Below, piece by piece: positions 1 to 13,353 of a DNA stretch of 64,000 nucleotides. The notes beneath the pieces were generated by a model. It had not been told where the DNA came from and searched no databases. It worked only from the letters and a program-made list of their open reading frames with translations. Location: contig NC_092564.1 of NCBI RefSeq assembly GCF_037975245.1, positions 27,140,984 through 27,204,983 on the forward strand, written 5' to 3'. The DNA comes from Apostichopus japonicus. Lineage: Eukaryota > Echinodermata > Holothuroidea > Aspidochirotida > Stichopodidae. Position 1 is the first letter of the stretch. Every line of letters begins with the position of its first letter. The position numbers and the translations under genes were made by a program.

Positions 1-3000
1 GGGGGCATGATTCCACTTTCCATGGCAAGGCGACGTTTCTGATCTGTAAGGTAAGGATCCATTTCATGCATGGGTAGACCTCGGGTCTCCAGGGTTCTCT
101 TCAAGGCCCTGACATGTTCCTGTTCAATACGTACTTGCATCCCCAAGGCTCGTTCCCTGTCCAATCTCTCCTGCTCTCGTTGCCTCTCTTGCTGAAGTTG
201 CAACCTCTCTCTGTGAAGCCGCTCCCTCTCCAGACGCTCTTCTTCTAGGCGCATTCTCTCCAGCTGGAGTTGTTCTCTTTCTCTTCTAAGTCTGTCCTCT
301 TCCTCTCTGGTTCTACGCCTCACCAACTCTCTCTCCCTCCTCAGAGTCATCTGTCGCTCGCGTTCTCGTTCACGCTCTCTCTCCCTTCGCCGTTCAATGT
401 CCCTCATCTCTCTCTCCCTTTGTCGAAGCCTTTCTTTATCCCTCTTCTCTTGTATCTTCTCCAATGATACAACATCCTTTTTATCGGAGTCCTTCTTGTC
501 AGATTTGTTGGGTTCTTTCTTGGATGTCGTCAAGCTTTTCTCAGTTGTTTTACTCGATGATGGGGATTTCCCTAAGAAGAGGAAGAAGTAAGAAATGGGA
601 AAATTACAATCTGAATCAAGTGCTGCTTCAAAAGGGGGGGAAAAGTAGCTTTCATTGGCTAGTAAATGTTGTGGTACTAGCTCATTGGAAGGGCAACTAA
701 ACAGACTGTTGCAATCACAACCGAACAATACTTTAGTCTATTTAGTCAGAGTATTAACATGGTCACATACTCCTGGGCAAACAAATTAGGAAAGAAAAAT
801 ATGAACAATGTACACTAACACGCCCATTATCTGTAAGATAAATGTGCTCATCATAGAAACTATTGTACAGAACTATAAACACAGGTAACTGCTTGTTTGC
901 TTGCTCAACTAGTAGTAGATGTTAGTAACATGCAGTTCTCCTACCACCTGAAAATGGAGCGGCAATGCTAATTTGGTGGTAAAAATGTCACACAAGATTT
1001 TAAAGTCCCACCACACTATCATAGCCTACTTTGCATAAATGAATCGGGGCTGATGGTGTCCTTGTTACTCATGTTTTACGTTCACCTACAATTTATTAAA
1101 CCTCTTTGGATCGAAAGAAAACATTCATTAGGATGGTTGCAGAGCATTGTACCTCAAGTGAATGTGATGGGCAGTGAAACATGAATTAAAACCATGTTAC
1201 CATTACAAGCATACATGACTATACACTTTCAAGGATTGCCAAGTTGACGAGGAATGCGCCCTTCCAGGAACTGAACATCTTGCTCTTCCAATGAGAAGAA
1301 CAAGTCTGGTTTGCAATGGCCGTTAATGAGAGTAAAAACACAGTCACAATAGAAGCTAACCTTTACTTGCTGCTCTTTTTGACTTGTCATCCTCTTTCTT
1401 GGGCTCAGAGGAACTGCTTTTCTGAGGTGGTTTGTCTTCTCGTTTAGTTGCAGGTTCATTGCTCTTTTTGCTGGCATCTGTTTTACTACTACTACTACCA
1501 CTGTTGTTGTTACTGCTGCCGTTGCTGGTTGATGTTGTCCTACTTTTGTCATCTCGGTCGTCTTTCTTTGGGTCTTTTTTCTCTTCTTTCTTGGGATCCT
1601 TTTTCTCTTCGTTCTTCTCGGTGGAAGATGACTTTTTGTCTGCTGATGATGCTGATGATGATGAAACTGTGGCACTACTGCTGCCACCAGGCTTGCGAGA
1701 TGCGCTTGGTACGGGATCTGAGCCAGCCTGAAGTATCAGAAATGAATACTATAAGTTAATGTTATCAAATGCAGGCTTACTAGATCCTTATTAACTTAAT
1801 CCTTACTTTCCTGGTAATTGATATATACAAATAAGTAGTCATTGCTACATCTTTCAAAGCCTCTAAAATGAACTGGCATATGTGAATGGGGGGTTAGTGC
1901 TGGTTCTTTTTGTCTCCAAAGAATCCTGGAATCTCCGACAGATTTTTCAAGTACATTTAGGTATCAGGCTACAAAAGAATGGATCCTTACCCACTCTACA
2001 TGAATAGTACGTCCATGGAGCTCTGTTCTGTGCAAATGGTTGATGGCTTTAGCTGCCTCGGAACTTGACGACATAGTGACAAAGCCATAACACTGAGCGC
2101 CTGGGCTTCTGGCATTGGTCACTATCTTAGCTCCAACAACCTGGAAAAGGTGGCAATAATAAGGCTCTATAATCACAACAAGTCACACGAAGAAAGGACA
2201 AAACCATCAATATATAACATGACGTGATTTCCAACACATTCAAGCATAATCACTGTTGTGTTGAATAATGCTTGCAGCAATTTTGTACCAGTTGACTGAT
2301 CTTCATATTCTTGTACTTAATGCACTGAAAAATAACTTAATATCATGCAATTCAAAAGAACAAACCAAAGGTATCGATTATTTGGAATGAAATATGAACA
2401 GACGATGCTGCCTTGCAATGAGATTTAAAGGATAACTTTTGATAGAAGATTATTCTTGATATGTCAAAAGTCCTCAGAAAATGAAAATTTGAGAGCTGGT
2501 AATATTTCTACAGCTATCCTGGGTTTCAAGATTTTCTCCTTTCAAATATGCTAATGCTTAAACTGACAATGGTTGTCTGCTTATCAGTATAGGCCTCAAT
2601 GCTTACGTTAATCCATTGTGCTATAAATTCTAATAACTCAAGTACTATACATCACAAAGAACATCCTTAACCTAAAAGGGACTTAGCCTAATGAACATTT
2701 CTAACATTTCCAGAAAGACAGGTTTGAACTACTGGTTGTTGACTTATCCTTCAACTTCAAAGCATGGATGTCTAGTGAACCTACCTTTCCATACTTGCTG
2801 AAGGCAGCCTTTAAATCTGCAGCTCTTGTACTCTTCGATAAATTGCTGACCCAGAGATTCCTGCTATTTCCAGGACGTGAGGAGGATGACGATGATGAAC
2901 TCTTCCTATCTGTTATGATGACAACAATGAAGGATTAGATGGGCCTAGTGAACAACAACATTGACAGCCTAAACCATGGATATAAATCATACAAATCAAA

Positions 3001-6000
3001 GGAGAGGCTTAGGTTCCCTATACTTATGAAGCTCCTCACTACAGACGAAAATACAATTCAAAGAACAATCAAATTTACAACCTAAGCCATGGATATATAT
3101 CATACAAATCAAAGGAGAGGCTTAGATTCCCTATACTTAAGAAGCTCCTCACTACCGCCTAAAATACAATTTACAGAACAATCAAATTTACAACCTAAAT
3201 CAAGGATATAAATAATACAAATCAAAGGAGAGGCTTAGGTTCCCTATACTTATGAAGCTCCTCACTACAGCCTAAAATACAATTCAAGAACAATCCAATT
3301 TGCAACCTCAACCATGGATATAAATCATACAAATCAAAGGAGAGGCTTAGGTTCCCTATACTTATGAAGCTCCTCACTACAGACGAAAATACAATTCAAA
3401 GAACAATCAAATTTACAACCCAAGCTATGGATATAAATCATACAAATCAAAGGAGAGGCTTAGGTTCCCTATACTTATGAAGCTCCTCATTAAAGCCTAA
3501 AATTCAATTAAAAGAACAGTTCAATTTACAACCTTAATCAAGGATACAAATCAAAGGAGAGGCTTAGGTTCCCTAGACTTATGAAGCCCCTCACTACAGC
3601 CTAAAATACAATTCAAAGAACAATCAAATTTACAACCCAAGCTATGGATATAAATCATACAAATCAAAGGAGAGGCTTAGGTTCCCTATACTTATGAAGC
3701 TCCTCATTAAAGCCTGAAATACAATTTAAAGAACAATCCAATTTATAACCTAAATCAAGGATACAAATCAAAGGGGAGGCTTAGGTTCCCTATACTTATG
3801 AAGCCCCTCATTACAGCCTAAAATACAATTTAAAGAACAATTCAATTTACAAACTTAATCAAGGATACAAATCAAAGGAGAGGCTTAGGTTCCCTATACT
3901 TATGATGCTCCTCACCACAGCCTAACATACAATTTAAAGAACAATCCAATTTACAATCTAAAACAAGGATACAAATCAAGGAGTGGGCTAGCTTCTGAAT
4001 CTCCTCTTTACGGCCTAAAATACACCGTGAACAACATTTACAACCTAAATCAGGGCTACAAATCAAAGCACTAAGAGGATTAGTTCCACTAAATAACAAA
4101 GCTCCTCACTAAAAGCAGTGTAAAGAACACTTACATTTACAGCCTAAAACAGAGATACAAATCAAAGCAATAAAATGATTAGGTTCACTAACTTACAAAG
4201 CTCCTCACTATAATACAATGTAAAGAACACTTACATTTACAGCCTAAAACAGGGATACAAATCAAATCAATAAAATGATTAGGTTCACTAACTTACAAAG
4301 CTCTTCAATATAGCCTAAAATACAAAACAAAAATAAAAATGTCTGGCCAAATACAGCAGCTCACTTGAAATTCCATTAGATCATACATTAGGGGCACAAC
4401 CGGAGGCAAATTCACTGCTTGTGAAGTGTTTGCTTTCCTCACTAAATAGGGATAGCAAGTCATGCTCAGCAAGGAAGCGTGTTAAGATAGGCATTACATC
4501 TTGACCTAGGGGTAGCAGAAGGCACCATGGAGAGCCACATCCTCTGCTTGTGAAGTGCTTTCAACCTAAAACAGGCTTAGTAATTCATTACCACTAGAGA
4601 TGCAACTGTGACCATACCTTTATCTGAAGATGATGCTGAAGTTGGCCTACTCGAGGAAGTACCAGAGCTACAAGGCAAAGAAATTTATGAAGATAAACAG
4701 TAAGTCATCACTTTTTATGAAATGGAAGCATGTTTATAAATATCACTATGTCCTGGAGCAACAAAGCCATACAACAAAACTATTGACTGAAATCCATGGC
4801 ATGTGTTTAATTTCCCACCGGTGACTGGAATTCTATTAGCGAACTGCATATAGTCAACTGGCAACTGATTTGGTCTCAGTATCACTCAAACCACTTTCCA
4901 AGAAATAGAGAGAGAGTTGAAAAAAAAAAAAAATTTTAAACTCCAAACTGGACACAAGTCTACCACCAGAAATAGAGTGCTTGGATTGTAGATCCTTTCT
5001 TTTCCATTTCATTGAATAATAAAGATTACGAAAAATAGAGGAAGAAAACGTTGTCAAAATGAATGACTAAGATCCCTGAATTATGGACTACAGAGTCTTT
5101 CCATTCCATCTAAGATGACAGTTAGTTCTCAATTCTCAGCTCATCAAGGCATCTTAGACACGGGGACTGAGAGACAGCTCCTTCGGAACACATTGAAACC
5201 AAGAACCAAAGTGACGATGATGATAGAAAGCGTTGTCCTCACTTTGGTATCTTCACTGGGGGCTCTTGTCTGTTCCGCTCAACCATTTCAGAACAGGTGG
5301 AAGGCAATGGTGACATCTGTGCAATCTTCATGATGGTGTACAGGATTTAATTGAGAGACAACTCCTCTAGCCACCTTCCTAATCTGTGATGTACTCCATG
5401 AAAGTGACCAGCCAGTCCCCACCCCCCCCTCATTGTGCCCTCACCATATTCCTCCAAATTGCCTCTTCCTTAACCATCGGAATAAATCCAAAAACTTTCA
5501 GAATCAACAAACTCCACAAGAAAGTCCAAAAGAAAAAACATCAATTAATAATAAAGAAACCAGATTTCAAAACACAGTAATACGGGGGGAGTGTTGATTT
5601 ATTACGCAGCTGAAATGAAAGTAAAGTACATTAAAGAGACACAAACCTTCTCCTAGTAGAGGAACTACTGTTGGATGGCGATTTCTTCTCCGAGGTCGAA
5701 GATGATTTTTCTTCCGGTTTCTTATCTCCAAGTTTGGAATCAGCCTTCCCATTCTCCTTGGCAGTGCTCTTGGCATCCTTCTCTATATCCTTTGAGTCTA
5801 CTTTTTCATGTGCGGACTGTTGCTGGTCCTCTTCTTTCACTTTCTCAACGCTCACATTGGTCTCTTCTTGGGCCTTAGCGTTAGGCTCGGGTTCTGGGTC
5901 AGGTCCTAGTCCGGGTATCAGTTGGTCCATTCCAGTCAACTCTGCATCAAGCTCCAAGAGGGAAGGTTCATCTACGTAGACTTCCAAAGATTCCCCGTCA

Positions 6001-9000
6001 TCTGCCTTCTCTGTCTCACCGAGCTTAGGGGTAGGATCCTTTTGGACCTCTTTGGTTTGAGGACTTCTCAACTTACTCTTTGGAGTCCTATCGACTTCCT
6101 TACCTTCAACCTCCATCTTCTCTGTGTCTCCTCCCTTGGTCTCATCCTCTGTAGAGTGGTGTAGTATTTAGATACATCATTGTCAAAATTACCTTTCAAG
6201 TTAGCCATCAGGTCTAGATAGGAAAGCTCATAGAATACAATTACTTTGCATATTAATTTTTGAAACATAGCAATGACGTGGGTTTGATACATGTCTAATG
6301 GCTCTAGAGAAGTGGTCAGAGTTTTACCATTCGTTACCATATAGATCATTGTGGTATTCTCATGCGAAGGGAAGAGGATTGTTAACTTCTGGTCCAGTCT
6401 TCATCTCAGTAATGGATTTCTACTGTTCCACTTGATGATGCAGGGCATTAAGCTGTGTGGTGGATGGTCGTTGGTGAGTACTGCACACTCCTACCAGCAA
6501 TGTTTCATTTGCTCTCCTCAGACTAAAGAAAAGCCATTCCATGGTAAAGTCCAGTTGTACTCCTCCCACTTTCAATGAGATCTGTGGCTTCTGGTGTAAT
6601 CAGGTGGTACATATGCAACAATCAATGTTCCAAGGTGGTTATCTCATCCAATACTCAAGAGTTTCTTGATCTTGAAACTTTCTCCAGCAGCAATTGCAGT
6701 TGATAAAGTTGTAGTTGATTGAGAAATTTTACTTCTGGCCATGGATCCCTCCATGATGATGATTGGTTAGTATACACTGAAAAAGAGCAGCCCGTCTCTC
6801 AAAAATGGCAAAAGAGTAAGTTAGTTCACTCAATAATGAACACCATCTCGGGTTATGAATTTCAAATAGTCTGCAAACCATCTTCAATGCTTCTTGAGAT
6901 CTTGAAACATTCTCCAGCAGCAATTGTAGTTAGAGTTGATTAAGAAATTATTTCACTTCTGGCCATGGATCCCTCCATGATGATGTCTGGTCAGTATAAA
7001 TTGGCAATGAGCAGCCCGTCTCTCAAAACTGGCAAAAGACTAAGTTCATTTACTCAATAATGGACACCATCTCGAGGTTATGAATTTCAAATAGTCACTA
7101 GAGACTGTACAGTTGAGAACCACATCACAGAGCTTGTAACCATACTGTCTGTCTCCAGCTTCCTTCATCCTTTCATCTGACAGTAGGAAATAATGGTGCA
7201 GTAGCTATATCCATCCCTGCAGGCAACCGTGTCTTCTACTTCTGGGGTTCATCCATTCGACCATCCATCCATCCATCCTCACTTGCTGAAGGTTATGTAG
7301 GCAACTCTGACCACTCTCTATTCCCTGGCCTAGACGATGGTTAACTATGTTAGAGTGGGAAGCCACTCATAGGCTTAGTACTATAGAAGAGTACCATTCT
7401 GAGATTCAGAAGCATTACGAAACAGCTTTCTGGCCTTCCCTACCCACTCACCTCTCTATCGTTCCCACTACCTCCACTCCAGCCCGTCCGTCCACCCTCC
7501 ACTCCACAACCACCTCCACTATCCACACTATTTGCATTCACTTCCAAAAGTCACTAATGTGACTGCCCAATTCACAGAATAAGCGACGTAATTACATAAG
7601 TAATAGATGGTACCCTTTTCATCCATGGACATTGCATTGCAGCTTCTAACAACTGTGGGTATGAACTACTGTCCTATGCAGTTCCATTGACAAAGATACC
7701 CCCCTTTTTTTCTTGGAGCATTATACTGTACCTTTGTCTTCTTCTTTCTTCATGACCTTTAAAACAGAAAAAATAAAAGAAGAAACCTTAATTATACAAA
7801 ACAAAATGTAAAAATACTAGCAAAAGTGAACGATTTAAAAAAGCCAGCTTTTAAACAACTGAGTTGCAGCACAACAGTATAATAGTGGCATACACAGCAT
7901 TGGACATAAAATAGTTTTAGTACTTGTTTCTGGTTTGTATAATACTGGCATACACAACATTGGACATGAAATAGTTATAGTACTTGGTTCTGGTTTGACC
8001 TCAAAAGATTAAGTACAGGAAACTTAATGGAGGACAAGTTGACTTCAATTTTCAGCAGCATGGATGAGGCGACTTCGCAAACAACAACGGCCACTTTAAA
8101 CAAACTTGCATCATGTTAAAGTGACATTTATATACAGTAACTTGCTTCATGTTAAAGTGACATTTATATGCAGGAATGTATTAATTACCACATCTTCACT
8201 GGCTACAGGTGTCTCTTTGGGGTCACTGGGTTCTTCTTTGACCATGTTATCAGCTTCTTTGTTCTCTTCAGTTGTTTCCATAGGAACTTCAGTTTGTTCT
8301 TCATCCTCCTGCAGTTAAAAAGGTATGTATGCATTTATCAGTATGCCAAAAACTAATTCCTGACTGCAAATATTTACATAACATGTAGTCAATAATACAC
8401 ATGTCACCCTTCATTATAATGACCATAGTTACAACACCTGGCTAAACCATAAATGGATAGTGGAAGTTACCTTTCATTGGAATCAAACAGGAACAAGAAC
8501 AAAAATACTAAATACAATTTTAAAAATAATCATAAAGTGGATACGTAGAAAGGCTTCAATAGAATTTGAAGGTTTAACATGAAAACTAGCTTTATATACT
8601 TAATAGCATCTCTTTCCACTTCCAAAAGTAGGCTCAGTGCATTTGAATTCTCACACCCTCCGAGAAGCTTACTTTATGTTCATCCTCTACAAGCAGCCAT
8701 TCTTCATTCAAATTTGAGGTAGATTTCTCCTTAGAGGTCATAACTTCCCAATGTTATCAAGAAAACCCACACACACAACAAAGAAGACACAGTAAGCTAG
8801 TGAAAGTGTTGCAAACTTAAGAGCAGAAACATCAAGAGTGCTGACAGCTTACAAAGCCTTACTGCATGAAGAGTAAATTCTCATTTCAATTGTGTATCTC
8901 CTTTAACATATGCCTGCACATCAGTTAGTTAGATATATGCAAACTGGCATTGTGCACTTTGACTACACAGACCCCACCTGATGAATTCCTATCTATTGTC

Positions 9001-12000
9001 ACACACTACAAGGAATGCTTTTAGTACTTGAATTGGATAGTAGGAAATATGCAAATAGCTTTGAATCTTATTGAAATTGTTCTATTCAGAAGTCAATAAC
9101 AAAGCATGGGATTCCAATCTGAGTTTTGACAGGTGAGACCAAATTCTACACTTTCAGAATAGTCAACACACACTTGCTCAGTACACTTACTGATGCCTTT
9201 GTTACAAACCAATTTATATGGCAACAACAGCTAACATGTAAAGGCACTTATAGCAGAACATGAGATTACACACTAGTGTGCAGGTCAATCACTGGTCTTT
9301 CAATGACATTTGCTATAGTTCTTGATCTTTCCTACCAAAGAATACTTTAAAACTGAACCCCCAATTTTGCCATTTGTCAAATTATTATTAATTTTTTTCC
9401 ATTTAAATGTCTTAAAATCTGTTTTTGACTGGATATGCATTTTAGTTTTTGGTAACTGTCCATGAAACTGTGGTCAAGAGTATATATCCACATGATACAA
9501 GGACTGTAGGTGATTGTTTGCCTGGTATGGCATAGCAGACACAAAAAGATGTATAACAGTCTTGAGAAAGTTTTAGAATTGTACTCATTTCACTATTTAA
9601 TGAGAAACAAAAGTGACATTAGTTCAAAATGGATGCAATGTAAACAACCACCAAGTACATACTAACCTCTATTTTCTTCTCTTCAATCCTTCCTGTTCAA
9701 AAAGAAGAAATACGATGACAACATTAAACTTATCTTATAGTAATTTCACTTTCTTAACTGTTATATTAAACACAATGAAGGATTAGATACCAAAGGTAAA
9801 TATGTGCAAATGTGAGTGTGTGTACTTGGGGTTTGTTCCTCCTCCCCCCAACCCCCCCCCCCCCCCAAATGTGTGTCCTTAGGGGTGCAAGGCAAATTTG
9901 AAGGTTTTGTGTCCCTGGCTGAAATATGGCGTCCCAAATGCAAAAACTCGCGTTCATAACAATGCCGATGAATGATTGAATAGTCATTGATGCATTTATC
10001 GAAGCCACCAAAAGTGCCTAAGAAGGCTACAAGCTACCAAAAAGCACCTGAGACAATGTTACAATTTTAAAGGCTACCACCAAACAATCTCACTTGCAAC
10101 TGGTTAGGAATGCAAAATGGGAGTGACGGGAGAAAGAAAAAGAAAATATCCCAAATACACCCTGTATACACCAAAATTATGCATATATTTATACACTCAA
10201 TTTCAATATTGTTCATCTCTGGGTTAAGACTTGAAGAACCATTTTATCTTAATTCATAGTGACAGTAACCTGACCTCAGCTGCTTAACATCAGTTTTAAT
10301 TTGTTATCAATCTCCTATCTGTCAATTTGATTGAAAAAGTTGGCAAAAGGACAAAATTTGGATGCCTTAATTTTATAATATTTACCTTTTCTTTTGACAC
10401 TGGCAGGAGTTGTAGAGCTGTCAATAACAATCTCCTCTGCATCAGCAAAGCCTTCATCTTCAAGGGCCTAGATAAAGAAAATAGTTTCTATTAGTTTGGT
10501 TAAGGAAAGAATTTCATAAAAAAGAAAGAAAACAAGACTTAAATACTAGAACTGTTGTTAAAGCCTCTTAATTTTGTTCTTTCACATGGCACCCTCAAGT
10601 ATCATTAAGGTAGGAGATAAGTGCAAAAGTAATAATTGAATAATCGTCCAGAGGCAGTTACTTTACGATGCTAAGCAGCCACATAAGCATGTGGTAGAAG
10701 CCACTGGCTGGCCATCCATTTTACAGCTTTAGATCATTTGGATCTTTACAATTTTGACCGCATTGATTTTTGAAGGGGAAAAACCATCGACTTCTCCAGA
10801 GTGATAACCCACCTTAATTTAATCTGGCCAGGGATTGAACCCATTAAATCTATCCACAATGATCTAGTTTTTAACACCCACTACAAACAATAGTCATCAG
10901 CAGTAGCACGGACGGGTCAATTATGGCAGACTTAAGATATTGGACACGCAAATTTTACTCAATCTTCCAAATGTTACACTCATTTAATTATTACACATCT
11001 AGCACATGGACATCTTACAAAATAGAGAAACAAAGATCCAGTATTGCAATGCAAAATATAGAATGGCATGCAGTAAGCCATTCTGCTCCTCCAAGAAACC
11101 GGTATTTTTAGCTGACAAAAACGTTGTTTTCCACTGACAAATTTGATGTGGAAAGCTCCTTTTTTGTCAGTGGAAGGTACCTCGTACAGAGAAAAACTGT
11201 ATCCTTGAATATCGGTTAAGAAAACATCACTGAAAACTAAGAGGCTGGGTCACAGTGAACCAAGTACATATAAGTCCTTGCTTTTACTTTATGAACAATG
11301 CAACCTTATGTGGGAGCTTAAGAAAAACATGAAAATTTGACTGAGCCACTGTTCTGGGGTTGGAGGCACAGTTGGGAATGAAAGTTATTATGTTTGAGAC
11401 GTGTTAGGCCTAACTGTAACTTACTGGCCTAGCCCATAGCCTTTACTAGGATCTAGTGCCATTCCACCATAGGTACATGCCGCCATTCCTTTCCGCCATA
11501 GGTTTTGATCCTTTGGCCATGGCAGAAAGTCAAACCTATGCTGAAAGGTACATTTCAGGAATGGATTTTACACTGGTGTACAGGAATGTTTCGGTGAAAC
11601 TTTCTTTGAAATGCGTGAAAGGATAAGTACACCGTCTTCAAATGTGATGGTTTGCTGTATAGACTGAATTGTAGTTAAGATCAGATTGGGGAATTGATAG
11701 TTTTCAATGTACAGGTTGATTCAGACATATAATAGTTGGTTGCATAAATGGAATTAAATTAGGCTTATTGTTTATTATATTGTTTCATAGTTTGTTTGGC
11801 GCTATATAAAAATTATGTCTTATTATTTTAAATACCAATTCTGAGTGTCGATTAATAATGCCGAGTTTGTTGGCCAGAGTGAAGCGAAGCAATATACAAA
11901 CTAAACTCTTGTTCCTTGCCTCACTTTACTGTGAATTTCTTCTTCCGATGTCAATGCTAATCACTCATTCAACCTTAATTCAGGACCCATCCTAACAAAC

Positions 12001-13200
12001 TGTTACTATATATTTCTAATTTACTCAAACATTACTCCTACCTACAATAATTTGCTCTTTCCCGCTATAAAGAAAAAGTGCTTTACCGTCGTGGAAGTAA
12101 CATGGCACTTTTCTATTTCGTATAGTATATTTATGTATGGCGGAAAGTACCTAGGCCTAGGCTGGTATCCAGTCAAAACGTCCCTTTACCAAAACGTCCC
12201 GGCTTTTTTAAGACCAAAACGTCCCCGCTTTTTACCAAAACGTCCCTGCAGTCAAAACGTCCCCATGAGTCAAAACGTCCCCGCTTTTATAATCAGTTGG
12301 AATGCAACTGTGGATGTTTTTAGTTCAAATCAAAGAGTAAGGATAAGTATAGTTTAGGTTGAAAACACAGTTTTTAACAGATATAAATATATTGTATAGT
12401 AAACGCATCCAAATTCTTTTTTAATTCCTCTTGTATAATATTTTTTGTTTTCCCTAATTCATTAATTCACTGAAAAACATATAGCGTATACCTTTTTCAT
12501 ACCAAATATAATTAAACGATATAGTCCCTTATGATTTATTTAGCGCCTGTAATCCAACTTGCATGCCGGTAACTTAGCCAAATTTTAACTTAAAATTAAA
12601 AATATTCACAACTATGAATGAATGTGATAGACGGGGACGTTTTGATTTACAGGGACGTTTTGACCAACGGGGACGTTTTGACCAAAAGCGGGGACGTTTT
12701 GGTACGGGGACGTTTTGGTAAAGGGACGTTTTGACTGGTAAGCCCTAGGCTATGCCGAAATGACACGGCCCCCGCCTTTATGAAAAATATGAGTGCATTT
12801 GCAGTGCATATACGTAGAACACTGCCTTAAAATGTTAGTTAGTAATTATAAATACCGAAGACATAACGTTAAAATGCTTATTATTAATTAGTAAAATACC
12901 GAAATTACCGAAGACATAGGCTATGCCTGTACTAAACCTTCCAGTGCACTATTTCTACGAAGGCTAAGTTAGGTTAGGCCTACGTGAAACTGCAACACAA
13001 GCTGACTCGGCAGGATAAAACATGTTTCATATTTTAATTAAATTCGATATCACAAAAGTAACAACCTTGCTCAATCTTTCCACCAATATGGCCTTTACAC
13101 CTGACATTGCAAGACCTCTGTTTTCTAACTCAGCTTTGAGATCTACAACACGCAGATCTGCTAGTTTTTTCTTGATGCTATTGTCTGGTGTGGACGCCAT
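1..13200 (-). CDS. SAFB: SAFB-like scaffold attachment factor (3' end beyond window)
   Basis: Eleven phase-consistent exons, in transcript order: 13200-13066, 10467-10386, 9692-9667, 8308-8189, 7756-7732, 6148-5647, 4667-4618, 2909-2785, 2140-1991, 1727-1361 and 571-1, giving 717 codons so far. I chose the start MASTPDNS at 13200 because it directly precedes the SAP domain (about residues 10-45, [20 protein letters not shown]). An acidic linker follows, with a VKEEP sumoylation-type motif. The RRM is split over two exons, with RNP2 NLWVSNLS and RNP1 QCYGFVTM, and is close to vertebrate SAFB/SAFB2/SLTM. After it come a Ser/Lys-rich stretch and a long Arg/Glu coiled coil. The family binds AT-rich scaffold/matrix attachment DNA through SAP and RNA through the RRM, in the nucleus. 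Two exons are only 25 and 26 bp. The C-terminus is outside the window, so SAFB and SLTM cannot be fully told apart. Confidence 0.94.
2966..4320. repeat. Minisatellite in SAFB-like intron (113/104 bp units)
   Basis: At least nine copies of a unit containing CAAAGGAGAGGCTTAGGTTC start at 3001, 3114, 3227, 3339, 3452, 3556, 3669, 3773 and 3877. Spacing is 113 or 104 bp, from a 9-bp length variant. More diverged copies run on to about 4,320. Confidence 0.92.
4321..4617. other. SAFB-like intron, unique part
   Basis: No gene or clear repeat is seen in this unique part of the intron after the minisatellite. Confidence 0.5.
6650..7100. repeat. Tandem duplication of about 230 bp in SAFB-like intron
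   Basis: Two diverged copies share GAAACTTTCTCCAGCAGCAA, TGGCCATGGATCCCTCCATG and AGCAGCCCGTCTCTCAAAA. They begin near 6,652 and 6,888. Confidence 0.85.
7876..7997. repeat. Short tandem duplication (about 60 bp x 2)
   Basis: Two near-identical units contain GGCATACACA and CATTGGACAT, followed by TTCTGGTTTG. It lies inside a SAFB-like intron. Confidence 0.85.
8309..9666. other. SAFB-like intron, no feature seen
   Basis: AT-rich intron between the 120-bp and 26-bp exons. I see no exon, repeat array or transposon end in it. Confidence 0.5.
10620..10900 (-). repeat. Possible tRNA-derived SINE fragment
   Basis: The minus strand has GGGTTCAATCCCTGGCC near 10,830, a good match to an RNA polymerase III B box, with a poorly defined A box upstream of it. 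It lies in a SAFB-like intron. The ends are unclear. Confidence 0.3.
10901..12168. other. SAFB-like first intron, no gene seen
   Basis: This part of the intron after the SAP exon holds small scattered open frames but no recognisable exon or repeat. Confidence 0.45.
12169..12738. mobile_element. Non-autonomous element with GGGACGTTTT-repeat termini
   Basis: A 570-bp element inside the SAFB-like first intron. Its ends are inverted: CCAGTCAAAACGTCCCTTTA at the left and the complement ending CGTTTTGACTGG at the right. Each terminus, about 110 bp, is a run of AAAACGTCCC units or their complement; the middle is unique AT-rich DNA with no coding capacity. A target-site duplication is not clear. A worn half copy of the right end lies at 49,269-49,298. 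Confidence 0.8.
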
Positions 13201-13353
13201 CTTGAAAGGTACGCCGTGAAAGGTATGGTACAGCACTACGACGTTGTCACAGAGTGTTAGCACCAATCAAAATAGATCTCAGAAAAGATTTAGGGTTTCA
13301 GCCAATCGCAGGCATTTCCTGGATAAACAACATGTCTGCGCCCTTGTGTAAAC
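13192..13353. promoter_or_regulatory. Putative bidirectional CCAAT promoter between SAFB-like gene and a plus-strand gene
   Basis: Only about 130 bp separate the SAFB-like ATG (minus, 13200) from an ATG on the plus strand (13332). Two CCAAT boxes lie between them, at 13263-13267 and 13302-13306. The SAFB-like start sits in CAAGATGGCGTCC (13204-13192 on the minus strand), which resembles a YY1 site of the kind often found at animal housekeeping starts. The shared-promoter role is inferred from this spacing and from a duplicate of the same block at 25,704-25,818. Confidence 0.55.

Noticed and set aside
1432-1759. Plus-strand Ser/Leu- and Tyr-rich open frames
   Set aside because: Antisense to the SAFB-like Ser/Lys-rich exon, which has consistent splice phases on the minus strand.
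13201-13266. Upstream in-frame ATG extending the SAFB-like N-terminus by 22 residues
   Set aside because: The extension runs into the CCAAT promoter block; the ATG at 13200 lies in a YY1-like start context directly before the SAP domain.
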